DNA of 64,000 bases from positions 13,941,501-14,005,500 of the forward strand of contig NC_085129.1 in assembly GCF_030269925.1 (NCBI RefSeq), given 5' to 3'. This DNA comes from Bombyx mori. Its lineage: Eukaryota; Arthropoda; Insecta; Lepidoptera; Bombycidae. The notes beneath the pieces were generated by a model. The model was not told the DNA's origin, ran no database searches, and worked only from the letters and a program-made list of their open reading frames with translations. Shown in pieces: positions 55,093-64,000 of the stretch (within the stretch, counting starts at the first letter, position 1; each line of letters begins with the position of its first letter). Made by a program: the position numbers and the translations under genes.

Positions 55093-55350
55093 GGTCCAGC
55101 CCGGAGGCCTTTACAGTTTCAGCAGGACAGTTGGGCGAGCTCAGATAAGGGGATTGGCTAACAACTGGCCGAGCGCCTCCGGAGGAGACCTAACAATTCA
55201 AAGGTAGCTATTTCGCGAATGAATCTACTAACGGATCGGAATCGCGACCCACTGCGCCGATCTGGCGAGAAACTCAGCGGGCAGATGTATGGGTTAGGTT
55301 GCACGTCGAACTCTTTGCCGAGTTCGACGAGTACGGTTACTAGAGTACCC
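55093..55350 (-). mobile_element. LINE-C variant 3' region
   Basis: Joins the gcccggaggcctttacagtt block (shared with 45948) to the LINE-C paired region (gcgacccactgcgccgatct, ggcgagaaactcagcggg) and the upstream ttgccgagttcgacgag. Arms partly mispaired. Confidence 0.6.
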
Positions 55351-55725
55351 AATCCTGCTCGTAGTGTTAAAGTTGAAGGCGTCTAATTCAAGAGTTATTG
55401 GATCTGACGAATTGGACTGACTGTATATGACGCACAGCCTTATCGAAGTGCCGTTCCGACGCTAGCTTCAGGTGTTTCAGGATCGATACAAGGTCCAGGT
55501 CGTTGTGTAAGTTGACGTTTCTCACGCACCACGAACAAGGAGAGATTGTCTTATGATGACTTTGATTTAAGACGAAATCAAAAAAAAAACAGTAAAGTTT
55601 TTTGTTCATTTTGAACCTTATAAAGTACAACACGTTGTATTTGAATATAAAAAATACCACAAGCTCTTTTTTCACACCAGCCAGTTACACAGAGTAACGA
55701 GCACCAATACTATGGCATTTGTACG
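55351..55725. other. Non-coding stretch
   Basis: A 95-codon minus frame at 55388-55675 is AT-driven with no motif. Confidence 0.4.
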
Positions 55726-55998
55726 CAGTCGTCGTGGCCTAAAGGACAATATGGTGCCGGTATTCAAATCTCACAGACACATTCATTTATAAAAGATTTC
55801 AATTTACAAACGATGAAATAATAACATTTGTAATTACAAAAACAAAAAAAAAAGCATAATTAATTAATATTACCGTCTTGTCTAGTTCTGCCGCCAATCA
55901 CAAACGCTTTCCGGTTTGAAGGGTGTAAAACTCGTTGCGCTTGCTATACGCTTGATACTCAGACCTTAAGCCTAAAGTTAGCAGCATTAACGTTGACC
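55726..55998 (+). mobile_element. Bm1 SINE, degraded, with tRNA-like head
   Basis: gtcgtcgtggcctaaaggac head, a damaged B box (ggtattcaaatctcacag), then scattered body blocks (ccggtttgaagggtg, ctcagaccttaagcc). Followed at once by an inverted younger copy. Confidence 0.55.
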
Positions 55999-56009
55999 TT
56001 CTTTACTCA

Positions 56010-56262
56010 TTTTTTTATTTTTTTATTGCTTAGATGGGTGGACGAGCTCACAGCCCACCTGGTGTTAAGTGGTTACTGGAGCCCATAGACATCTACAATG
56101 TAAATGCACCCCCCACCTTGAGATATAAGTTCTAAGGTCTCAGTATAGTTACACCGGCTACCCCACCCTTCAAACCGAAACGCATTACTGCTTCACGGCA
56201 GAAATAGGCGGGGTGGTGGTACCTACCCGTGCGGACTCACAAGAGGTCCTACCACCAGTGAT
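56010..56262 (-). mobile_element. Bm1 SINE, 5'-truncated, near consensus
   Basis: Minus copy from attgcttagatgggtggacg to gaggtcctaccaccagtgat, little diverged, so comparatively young. Confidence 0.88.
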
Positions 56263-57490
56263 AAAATATCATTTGCACAATAAATAAATGAAAACACGCA
56301 CTTTCACATTTGATCTCGCCGCATTAGTTCGATACGGATATTCGAGTGATGAATCAACAAACAATCGAATTGTTTCAAGTCTGGATGCAGAGCAGCCTCC
56401 GCTCAAACGGATCCATTAAGCGAAGCCTTAAGTAAACACGCCGCCGGCGGTTGCATTTCGTAAGTAATTCAAACAATTTCAGTCGTTCTCGAGCTCGTGT
56501 TTATTAAGAAACGGAAATTACCTTAAAGATTCTCAAGATTAAAATTCGCTGAATTATCTTTAACGATTCCAATCCTCTTTATTGTTGATATTAATCTGAC
56601 GGCTGGCAATACTACGGAAAATATGTTACCAGGCAACCCCCTTTTGCCTTTTTAATGTTTCGGGTACGAATGCCAAACAAAATAAGGTACATGCCAATCT
56701 CTCAAGGCGGCTACATTATTATGATTGACATATGTATGATAAAACTTTGCGAGAGGGGTCCCGAGGATGAATGATGTGTCATAGAACAAGAGATGCGTAG
56801 AAGGAAAAATATTATTTGAAAAAAACAATATATGTTCGCAGGTGAATGTCTTTATGTTTTTTGTTGTTTAAGTGGGTAGTTCGCTATGATATTATCAATG
56901 GCGTGTAAGTTGGTGTTCGCCTTGTGTGCTAAATCATCGTCCTACCCTTATCTACTGCGAAGTTATCGGTTTCCAAAATGGGGTAGTCAACAACAGTATC
57001 TACGTATTTAGTAAAGTAGTGGCGTTATTGCGGGTAGATGCATTCTTACTACTCATTTCTGCCGCGAAGCAATCGTGCGTTCTGGTTTTGAACGTCTGAA
57101 TAGCGGACTCGATCTTAGAAAAAAAAAACTCTCAAGTTTCTCTATGGAAAGCAGGAAAGAAAAAAAAACCCACAGGCGATTTATTTCAAATCACGCTTCT
57201 ATTTAACATACGATATTGAAAATAATCTATGTAAATTACATTCAGATTCCAATCCGGCAACCGTCTTCGATCACATTAGGGAGATTTCCACTCAATTGCT
57301 TGCAAATATCACGAGTAATGGCGACTGTCAAGTGTCAGTTTATTGTCTACGTTCCGATATTTTATTAAATATTATTTTCGGTTTTGTTTTTCTCGAAGCA
57401 TCGCACGAACGCGAATACAATTTTAGACAAAGCCATGACAGATTTTTTTCGTTTTAATTTTTTCATACATATGTACACATTTATTTATAA
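56263..57490. other. Long non-coding stretch
   Basis: A worn Bm1 trace lies at about 57035-57120 (tttctgccgcgaagcaatcg). Otherwise nothing recognised. Confidence 0.4.
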
Positions 57491-57739
57491 CTAGCTGTAC
57501 ACGTCCGCTTCGCTGGGCATTTAAATTAACATTATTATTTCTCACCCCCACAAAGACTCTCATCATTAACGCCCCCGCAACTGGTGTAGAGGGTCCAACA
57601 CTCATATAAATATTAGCCTATCCATTAAGTACATGTATTTTCTACATGGATACCACGTTTCAAGTCAATCGGAAGCATGGTTCAGTAGTTATAACGGAAC
57701 ATCCGTAAAAACTACTGTAGATTTATATATTAGTATAGA
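57491..57739 (-). mobile_element. Non-autonomous Helitron, group C copy 4, with foreign segment
   Basis: Ends as in the other copies, but a ~50-bp GC-richer segment (57541-57590, with cccccacaaagactctcatc) replaces the usual TTATT-rich block. Confidence 0.78.
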
Positions 57740-58477
57740 TATAGACTAGTATAGATATATATCGAGGGTGAAAGGCTATTTGGTTTAAGCGAATTTTGTG
57801 CAACTTTACAGGAGAGCTATTAAAAGTTTAAAATTTGTAATAAATATTATAACGAAAAAACTTATATAGCTATTTGAATGGAGTAAATTTGATTGAAGTT
57901 AAAATAAAAAAATCGAACTGTTGATGCTGATACCAAATAAATAATACATATAATACACAATAATAAACGCACCCTTAATTGCAAAGATAAATGTCGCGTA
58001 TTAAGCGGAAAGTCACTTAAACCAAAGCAGCCTTTCACCACTCGATATACGAGTTTAAAAGCACTTCATTCATTTCTTAGTTGTACAATCTGCCAACTGT
58101 CTTGCGTGTTAAACTAAATTCGACGTACTATAGTGAAACATGACCATGCGTTCCCGCGATTACTATGCAAGAAACGAATTAAGCCCGTTTTGTAGAAACA
58201 TATCGTATCATAAGATATATCATCGCAGTCATACGGAAGTATTACACCAGGAATATATATCTTGAGGGTGTCAAAAACATCAGCTTTCCAAAGTATCAAA
58301 GCAAACAGCGCGTGAAAGCGTAGGATATGAATAAACAAACAAACAAATCTATTACATCTATTACATACATCTATTTTATATAGTAGATAAGCTATTTCCG
58401 TAGAACATTTCCTGAACGAAACGGCTTAAATTGAAATACGCTAAAAACAAATTTAATTATCATAAAATACTATATAT
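57740..58477. other. AT-rich non-coding stretch
   Basis: Nothing recognised. Confidence 0.4.
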
Positions 58478-58842
58478 ATGTGTTAAGTGGTTACTGGAGC
58501 CCATAGACATCCACAACGTAAATGCGCCACCCACCTTGAGATATAAGTTCTAATGTCTCAAGTATAGTTACAACGGCTGCCCCACCCTTCAAACCGAAAC
58601 GCATTACTGCTTCACGATAGAAATAGGCAGGGTGGTGGTACCCAGCCGCGCGGACTCACAAGAGGTCCTACCACCAATTACGCAAATTATAATTTTGCGG
58701 GTTTCATTTTTATTACACGATGTTATTCCTTCACCGTGGAAGTCAATCGTGAACATTTGTTGAGTACGTATTTCATTAGAAAAATTGGTACCCGCCTGAG
58801 ATTCGAACACCGATGCATCGCTCAACACGAATGCGCCGGACT
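58478..58842 (-). mobile_element. Bm1 SINE lacking both extreme ends
   Basis: Covers from the B box (antisense gattcgaacaccgatgcatc) to gtgttaagtggttactggag. The A-box end and the poly-A third are missing, which is unusual for a retroposed copy and implies later deletion. Confidence 0.82.
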
Positions 58843-59050
58843 ACTATCTACGACTACTATCTACTACTCTCTACTATATCTAAACTATATCTATCGAATA
58901 CTATACGTGTGTTTTTTATTTCTTATATCGGTGCGTGAAAGTGGTTTTTGAAGAATAGACATCGCGGATGTAATCATGTATGTCACTTTAAGATGTGAAG
59001 TTGAAATCTTAATTTTGTGACATAGCAGCATTGCTAGTTTTCAAGCCATG

Positions 59051-59240
59051 ACCGCCTATTTCTGTCGTAAAACAGTAATGCGTTTCGGTTTGAAGGGTGG
59101 AGCAGCCGTTGTAACTATACTGAGACCTTAGAACTCATATCTCAAGGTGGTGGCGGCATTTACGTTGTATACGTTTATGGGCTCCGGTTAACACCAGGTG
59201 GGCTGTAAGCTCGTCCACCCATCTAAGCAATAAAAAAAAA
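59051..59240 (+). mobile_element. Bm1 SINE, 5'-truncated
   Basis: From cgcctatttctgtcgtaaaa to aagcaataaaaaaaaaga, with a short deletion before ggttaacaccagg. Confidence 0.82.
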
Positions 59241-59817
59241 GAATCGTTTCAAAATTACATTTAGTGTATGTATAAAAAAAAAAATAGACCGGGAAAAGTG
59301 CAAGTCCGTAACATTGCGAGTTACCGCGACCATTTTCGAAAAGGAGTTTATTGAATTTCAAAGTTGGCAACTCGCTAAGGTTGCTCTGGTGGGAGCGAAG
59401 CGAAAAAGAAAGAAAAAAAAACCTCTCATTCTTTGCGCCGGTTACCGGAGATGGGAAATTGATATCGAAAACTGATGGAGTTTGGCGTCGGAGCGTTTCT
59501 ACGGTCTTTGTACAAATGAAATACGAGATGAGTTAAAGCAGAATTATTGTAGTTTCAGTTCGCTTGTTTAGTGATTGGTTTTTTTTTATGTTTTCGCTCA
59601 TCGAAGTTCGATTGAAAACACGGATGCTATTCAGATACCGCACGTGAAACCAAAAAGAAATAAAACGTGACTTTTCCCCCACTAGAAATGTCATTTAATA
59701 AATTCAATATTAAAGGAATGACTATTTTGTGAGATCTTTCAGAATCTTCAAGCTGGGGCAGGCTTTGTAGTGTAAAACTGACACAACTGATATTTCAACG
59801 TGGGTGGTATAGCCCAT
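59241..59817. other. Non-coding stretch
   Basis: Worn Bm1-like text at 59750-59812 (gctggggcaggctttgtagt, acgtgggtgg) runs into a LINE-A tail. Nothing else recognised. Confidence 0.4.
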
Positions 59818-59878
59818 ATAACCACTTACCATCAGGTGGGCCGTATGCTCGTCTGCCTACTCGGGCAATAAAAAAAAA
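59818..59878 (+). mobile_element. LINE-A 3' tip
   Basis: accacttaccatcaggtggg and tatgctcgtctgcctactcg, then a 9-A tail. About 60 bp, joined to Bm1-like sequence upstream. Confidence 0.65.
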
Positions 59879-60539
59879 TTACGCTTAATTACGATTAATT
59901 CCAAGTTTCATATGCTCTTTTGTCGAACACACTATTTAGATCTAGTTTCTTTGAAACCGACTACGATTTTATAAAATTCGATCATTTTATTTTCCGTATT
60001 GAATTTAGATAGTTTGGAATTTAGAAAGAACGTACGTTATAAGCACAAAGTAATGCTAAGCGATCCGTTATCGGATACACGTCGGAAATTCTGGATTAAT
60101 TAAAACTGCATTGGCTGCCGCATACACTACGCAAAGGGTGAATGGACAAAGCGATCCGATGTTACAAACAACCTCGGGCTATTCACTGTCAGCCTATCAG
60201 CAGCGTCAATGTCAGGTGCAATATCACATGAATTCAGTTCGATAAACGGTCGTGTACTAGTCTAAAGCTTTGGTCTTGACGTAACTATATTTGCCTTTTT
60301 GAGACCAATTGGGAGATTTGAGACCCTTTGATATAAGAAACGGTTTCGAAGCAGAGGTATAACCGGGCACTCCTTTTAACCGGCTTAAAGAAGGAGGAGG
60401 TTATCACTATTGTATTATCGACTGTTTTGTTACCTCAGAATAATTTTCTTCGAAAGGTGATGATTCTGATATTATTCTTTTTAAATTTTATCAACATCTT
60501 ACTTTTGAGTTATCCTTAACAATGCATATATAACTGACT
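59879..60539. other. Non-coding stretch
   Basis: 60040-60250 is less AT-rich and free of recognised repeats (ctgcattggctgccgcatac), a candidate for conserved non-coding DNA. Confidence 0.35.
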
Positions 60540-60685
60540 TTTTTATTGTTTAGATAGGTGGGCGAGCTCACGGCTCACCTGGTGTTAAGTGGTAACCGGA
60601 GTCCATAGACTATCTATCTACAACGACCTACCTTGCAATGCAACCTACCTTGAGATATAAGTTCTAAGGTCTCCGTTTTTATAGT
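60540..60685 (-). mobile_element. Bm1 SINE 3' fragment
   Basis: ttttttattgtttagatagg and gcgagctcacggctcacctg. The acgtaaatgcgcc block is locally reshuffled (tctatctacaacgacctacc). Confidence 0.7.
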
Positions 60686-61309
60686 AGACGGTAGTTTTTA
60701 GACTTGGACTGCATTTATACTCAATTTCCTTTTTTGTTAATTTTCTTTTTTGTGATTTTCATTAATGAGTTTTGCTTTAATGGCTGCGTGATCATCCTCA
60801 TTCTTTGAATGCACACCCTACGCTACGATGAGAGGTGCGACAAATTTAAACTGCTCTAAGGAATGATAGAGGTTCATCACCACTCTGCATAGTGCTGTTT
60901 GTTTCTACACACTATACCATTTAAAAGCTGTTGAGTTTTAATGTGTTGTAAGGGTGTAGGTATATAGGTATGTAAGTGACGTAGTAATATAAGATTATAT
61001 TATATTAGTTTGTATTGTAGACAAACAAGAAAATTTCCATAAATTTTTGTATTTATTATTTTTATATATATTTATAATGATCTCAAATACTCCAGACAAT
61101 GAAATACTTAACTGCTTTTCCAATATAAATACGAAGTTATTCACAGTATAAAATTAAGACTACAATAAATTTATCTAACAAAATATTCACCCACCCGTAA
61201 CATAAATACGAAAACAATATTTAAAGCCCTTAATATCTCTATTTAAATTAATATTTTAAACAAAATTATTACACATTTAATGTAAGACTGAAGAATTTAT
61301 CTTCATTGA
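60686..61309. other. AT-rich flank of LINE-B
   Basis: No coding frame. The change from AT-rich to GC-rich near 61310-61370 marks the probable 5' truncation point of LINE-B. Confidence 0.5.
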
Positions 61310-62155
61310 ATGACAGGTGAACTTGTCTATAGAAAAATCTTTTTAAAACTAAAGAGGTTGTTAGAACAAGGCCTACCAGTGAATTCTGTGCACCGTATGC
61401 ACACCGGTCGCGGTAGGGAGCCATATAATATGGTTCTAGTCGCTCTCCAGCCTACCCCCGAGGGTAAGAAAATCTTTAACACACAGACCGTCTGTAGGCT
61501 CTCTGGTATCGCTGTCGAAGCCCCCCATAAAAAAGGCACTCCTAGCCAGTGCCATAACTGTCAATTGTACGGGCACTCTTCCCGTAACTGTCACGCGCGC
61601 CCCCGATGTGTTAAGTGTTTGGGCGATCACGCCACGGCCCTCTGCGCTCGCGACCAAAAAACCGCGACGGAACCGCCTAGCTGCGTCCTGTGTCGAACAC
61701 AGGGTCACCCCGCGAATTACCGTGGTTGCCCCCGAGCCCCTAAAATAAATCGCCGCGTCGCCCGCCAAAACCGCCTCCGAGCTTCCGGCCCAGACATCAA
61801 AGCCTCGGCACCCTCTGCGTCGCAGGCTAAGCCAGCGTTCGTTCCGGCGGCGGTGCCCAGTGTCTCGGCCTGGGCAAAACCGCTGCCGTACACGAACACG
61901 GCTACAACTCCCTCCTCCGCGATTCGTCCCGCCCCCGCGACTCGTCCCTCTCCCGCGACTTGCCCTCCGACCGCGTCCGACAATCTCGCTTTAGCGATCG
62001 ACTTCTTTCAGTCGATCAACTTTGAGCGCGTTAACGCTTTGGGCGACGCCATTCGCGCTGCCTCCACTGCACAACACTTTATCGCCGTTGTGCAGGAATA
62101 CGCCGACGTATACGCGTCATTAAATACGTACGTCCTCCCCTCACTCCGCCGGTAA
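61310..62155 (+). CDS. LINE-B ORF1 (Gag-like zinc-knuckle protein), N-terminally truncated
   Basis: 281 codons. Such ORF1 proteins bind the element's RNA and form the retrotransposition particle. Residues ~12-75 (LKRLLEQGLPVNSVHRMH ... FNTQTVCRLSGIAVEAPHK) resemble the domain that precedes the knuckles in jockey-type ORF1. Three knuckles follow: C81-C84-H89-C94, C100-C103-H107-C112 and C125-C128-H133-C140. A Pro/Ala/Ser-rich linker (~158-225, with repeated RPAPATRPSPAT) leads to a C-terminal helical part ending LPSLRR. The start is probably not native: full ORF1 proteins have a longer N-terminus, and the first ~10 residues may come from flanking DNA. The stop TAA is followed after 3 bases by the ORF2 ATG. 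Confidence 0.85.
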   Translation: MTGELVYRKIFLKLKRLLEQGLPVNSVHRMHTGRGREPYNMVLVALQPTPEGKKIFNTQTVCRLSGIAVEAPHKKGTPSQCHNCQLYGHSSRNCHARPRCVKCLGDHATALCARDQKTATEPPSCVLCRTQGHPANYRGCPRAPKINRRVARQNRLRASGPDIKASAPSASQAKPAFVPAAVPSVSAWAKPLPYTNTATTPSSAIRPAPATRPSPATCPPTASDNLALAIDFFQSINFERVNALGDAIRAASTAQHFIAVVQEYADVYASLNTYVLPSLRR

Positions 62156-62158
62156 TCA

Positions 62159-64000
62159 ATGGCGTATATAAGTAGAATAAAGCCCCTATCCGTAACGATA
62201 GGATTTTTTAACGCTTACGGTCTCGAAAATCAACGTGATCAGGTTTCTGACTTTTTGCGTGACCACCAAATTGATATCTTTTTAGTGCAGGAGACCCTAC
62301 TTAAGCCCGCGCGCCGTGACCCTAAAATCGCGAACTATAACATGGTCAGGAACGACAGGCTCTCTGCCCGTGGTGGTGGTACCGTCATTTACTATAGAAG
62401 AGCCCTGCATTGCGTCCCGCTCGATCCTCCCGCGCTCGCTAATATCGAAGCATCAGTGTGCCGAATCTCACTGACGGGACACGCGCCGATCGTTATCGCG
62501 TCCGTTTATCTTCCACCGGATAAGATCGTTCTAAGCAGTGATATCGAGGCGCTGCTCGGTATGGGGAGCTCTGTCATTCTGGCGGGCGACCTAAATTGTA
62601 AACACATCAGGTGGAACTCACACACCACAACCCCGAATGGCAGGCGGCTTGACGCGTTAGTCGATGATCTCGCCTTCGATATCGTCGCTCCGCTAACCCC
62701 GACTCACTACCCGCTAAATATCGCGCATCGCCCGGATATACTCGACATAGCGTTATTAAAAAACGTAACTCTGCGCTTACACTCGATCGAAGTAGTTTCA
62801 GAGTTAGATTCAGACCACCGTCCCGTCGTTATGAAGCTCGGTCGCGCTCCCGATTCCGTTCCCGTCACGAGGACTGTGGTGGATTGGCACACGCTGGGCA
62901 TCAGCCTGGCTGAATCTGATCCACCATCGCTCCCGTTTAACCCGGACTCTATCCCGTCTCCTCAGGATACCGCTGAAGCCATAGACATCTTAACGTCATA
63001 CATCACCTCGACATTAGATAGGTCATCGAAACAAGTTGTAGCGGAGGACTTCCTTCACCGCTTCAAATTGTCCGACGATATTAGGGAACTCCTTAGAGCT
63101 AAGAACGCCTCGATACGCGCCTACGACAGGTATCCTACCGCGGAAAATCGTATTCGAATGCGTGCCCTACAACGCGACGTAAAGTCTCGCATCGCCGAAG
63201 TCCGAGATGCCAGATGGTCTGATTTCTTAGAAGGACTCGCGCCCTCCCAAAGGTCTTACTACCGCTTAGCTCGTACTCTCAAATCGGATACGGTAGTAAC
63301 TATGCCCCCCCTCGTAGGCCCCTCAGGCCGACTCGCGGCGTTCGATGATGACGAAAAAGCAGAGCTGCTGGCCGATACATTGCAAACCCAGTGCACGCCC
63401 AGCACTCAATCCGTGGACCCTGTTCATGTAGAATTAGTAGACAGTGAGGTAGAACGCAGAGCCTCCTTGCCACCCTCTGATGCGTTACCACCCGTCACCC
63501 CGATGGAAGTTAAAGACTTGATCAAAGACCTACGTCCTCGCAAGGCTCCCGGTTCCGACGGTATATCCAACCGCGTTATTAAACTTCTACCCGTCCAACT
63601 CATCGTGATGTTGGCATCTATTTTCAATGCCGCTATGGCGAACTGTATCTTTCCCGCGGTGTGGAAAGAAGCGGACGTTATCGGCATACATAAACCCGGT
63701 AAACCAAAAAATCATCCGACGAGCTACCGCCCGATTAGCCTCCTCATGTCTCTAGGCAAACTGTATGAGCGTCTGCTCTACAAACGCCTCAGAGACTTCG
63801 TCTCATCCAAGGGCATTCTTATCGATGAACAATTCGGATTCCGTACAAATCACTCATGCGTTCAACAGGTGCACCGCCTCACGGAGCACATTCTTGTGGG
63901 GCTTAATCGACCAAAACCGTTATACACGGGAGCTCTCTTCTTCGACGTCGCAAAAGCGTTCGACAAAGTCTGGCACAATGGTTTGATTTTCAAACTATTC
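62159..64000 (+). CDS. LINE-B ORF2 (AP endonuclease + reverse transcriptase), cut by window end
   Basis: From ATG 62159 the frame stays open for 614 codons to the last base. Residues ~10-225 are an apurinic-type endonuclease that would nick target DNA: N18 in GFFNAYG, E45 in VQET, GDLN (D144, N146) and the terminal SDHRPV (D219, H220), so every catalytic landmark I can place is present. A linker follows, then the reverse transcriptase from about 446: RKAPGSDGI, SYRPISLL, DEQFGFR and FFDVAKAFDKVW with catalytic D596. The YADD box lies beyond the window. The order fits the jockey clade. Whether the copy is active cannot be judged without its 3' part, and ORF1 is truncated. Confidence 0.88.
   Translation, partial: MAYISRIKPLSVTIGFFNAYGLENQRDQVSDFLRDHQIDIFLVQETLLKPARRDPKIANYNMVRNDRLSARGGGTVIYYRRALHCVPLDPPALANIEASVCRISLTGHAPIVIASVYLPPDKIVLSSDIEALLGMGSSVILAGDLNCKHIRWNSHTTTPNGRRLDALVDDLAFDIVAPLTPTHYPLNIAHRPDILDIALLKNVTLRLHSIEVVSELDSDHRPVVMKLGRAPDSVPVTRTVVDWHTLGISLAESDPPSLPFNPDSIPSPQDTAEAIDILTSYITSTLDRSSKQVVAEDFLHRFKLSDDIRELLRAKNASIRAYDRYPTAENRIRMRALQRDVKSRIAEVRDARWSDFLEGLAPSQRSYYRLARTLKSDTVVTMPPLVGPSGRLAAFDDDEKAELLADTLQTQCTPSTQSVDPVHVELVDSEVERRASLPPSDALPPVTPMEVKDLIKDLRPRKAPGSDGISNRVIKLLPVQLIVMLASIFNAAMANCIFPAVWKEADVIGIHKPGKPKNHPTSYRPISLLMSLGKLYERLLYKRLRDFVSSKGILIDEQFGFRTNHSCVQQVHRLTEHILVGLNRPKPLYTGALFFDVAKAFDKVWHNGLIFKLF

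Larger units (their letters stand above)
61310..64000 (+). mobile_element. LINE-B: jockey-like retrotransposon, 5'-truncated, continues past the window
   Basis: Two consecutive frames (ORF1 with zinc knuckles, ORF2 with endonuclease and reverse transcriptase) in the same direction with a 3-base gap, more GC-rich than the host flank and free of stops. The window cuts the element inside the reverse-transcriptase domain. Confidence 0.85.

Noticed and set aside
61436..61983. Minus-strand frames of 88-110 codons
   Set aside because: Shadows of the GC-rich LINE-B ORF1.
1..64000. CRISPR arrays, rRNA genes, bacterial operons or phage modules
   Set aside because: Repeats are dispersed eukaryotic transposons with poly-A tails or Helitron ends. 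No regularly spaced short repeats, no ribosomal text, and no gene clusters with bacterial spacing.

Overview
This window looks like repeat-rich nuclear DNA from a silkmoth (Bombyx mori or a very close relative). The main evidence is about 35 copies or fragments of a tRNA-headed SINE that matches the Bombyx Bm1 family as I remember it. Moth-type Helitrons, RTE-like and CR1/jockey-like LINE pieces and an AT-rich background agree with this. There is no sign of bacterial gene organisation, rRNA, CRISPR or a convincing functional tRNA gene. The species call rests on family recognition, not on a database search.

Layout. 1-18 kb is AT-rich sequence with scattered Bm1 SINEs, LINE 3' ends and one good candidate host exon (11669-11850, +). 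18.3-20.4 kb holds a long LINE reverse transcriptase reading frame on the minus strand (LINE-A, CR1/jockey-like). It is 5'-truncated, open for 666 codons, and carries an in-frame deletion of its C-terminus. 20.4-38 kb is repeat-studded non-coding DNA. It contains three copies of an unnamed ~410-bp repeat (K), one of which is split by a Helitron at a base-precise site. 38-57 kb has a solo LTR with a 4-bp target duplication, an inverted pair of Helitrons, a nested Helitron cluster, a foldback MITE inserted in an RTE-like LINE relic, and a TATA box behind a G-quadruplex-type tract. 61.3-64.0 kb is the start of a second LINE (LINE-B, jockey-like): ORF1 with three zinc knuckles, then an endonuclease/reverse-transcriptase ORF2 that is still open where the window ends.

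How the parts relate. The only long reading frames belong to retrotransposons. Short non-autonomous elements (Bm1, a second tRNA-derived SINE, Helitrons, MITEs) make up most recognisable sequence and are often nested, which gives relative insertion ages. Host coding potential is limited to one likely exon and a few CpG-rich blocks that could be first exons or promoters. The window is therefore probably intergenic or a large intron.

I found no convincing new multi-gene system. The most interesting signals are structural: interleaved complementary arms in the 3' region of one LINE family that would form an H-type pseudoknot with compensatory changes; Bm1 copies bounded by unusually long direct repeats (about 70 and 135 bp, against a normal 7-bp duplication elsewhere); and a Helitron insertion whose empty site survives twice in the same window. 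Family names LINE-A, LINE-B, LINE-C, K and Helitron groups B-F are labels used only here.
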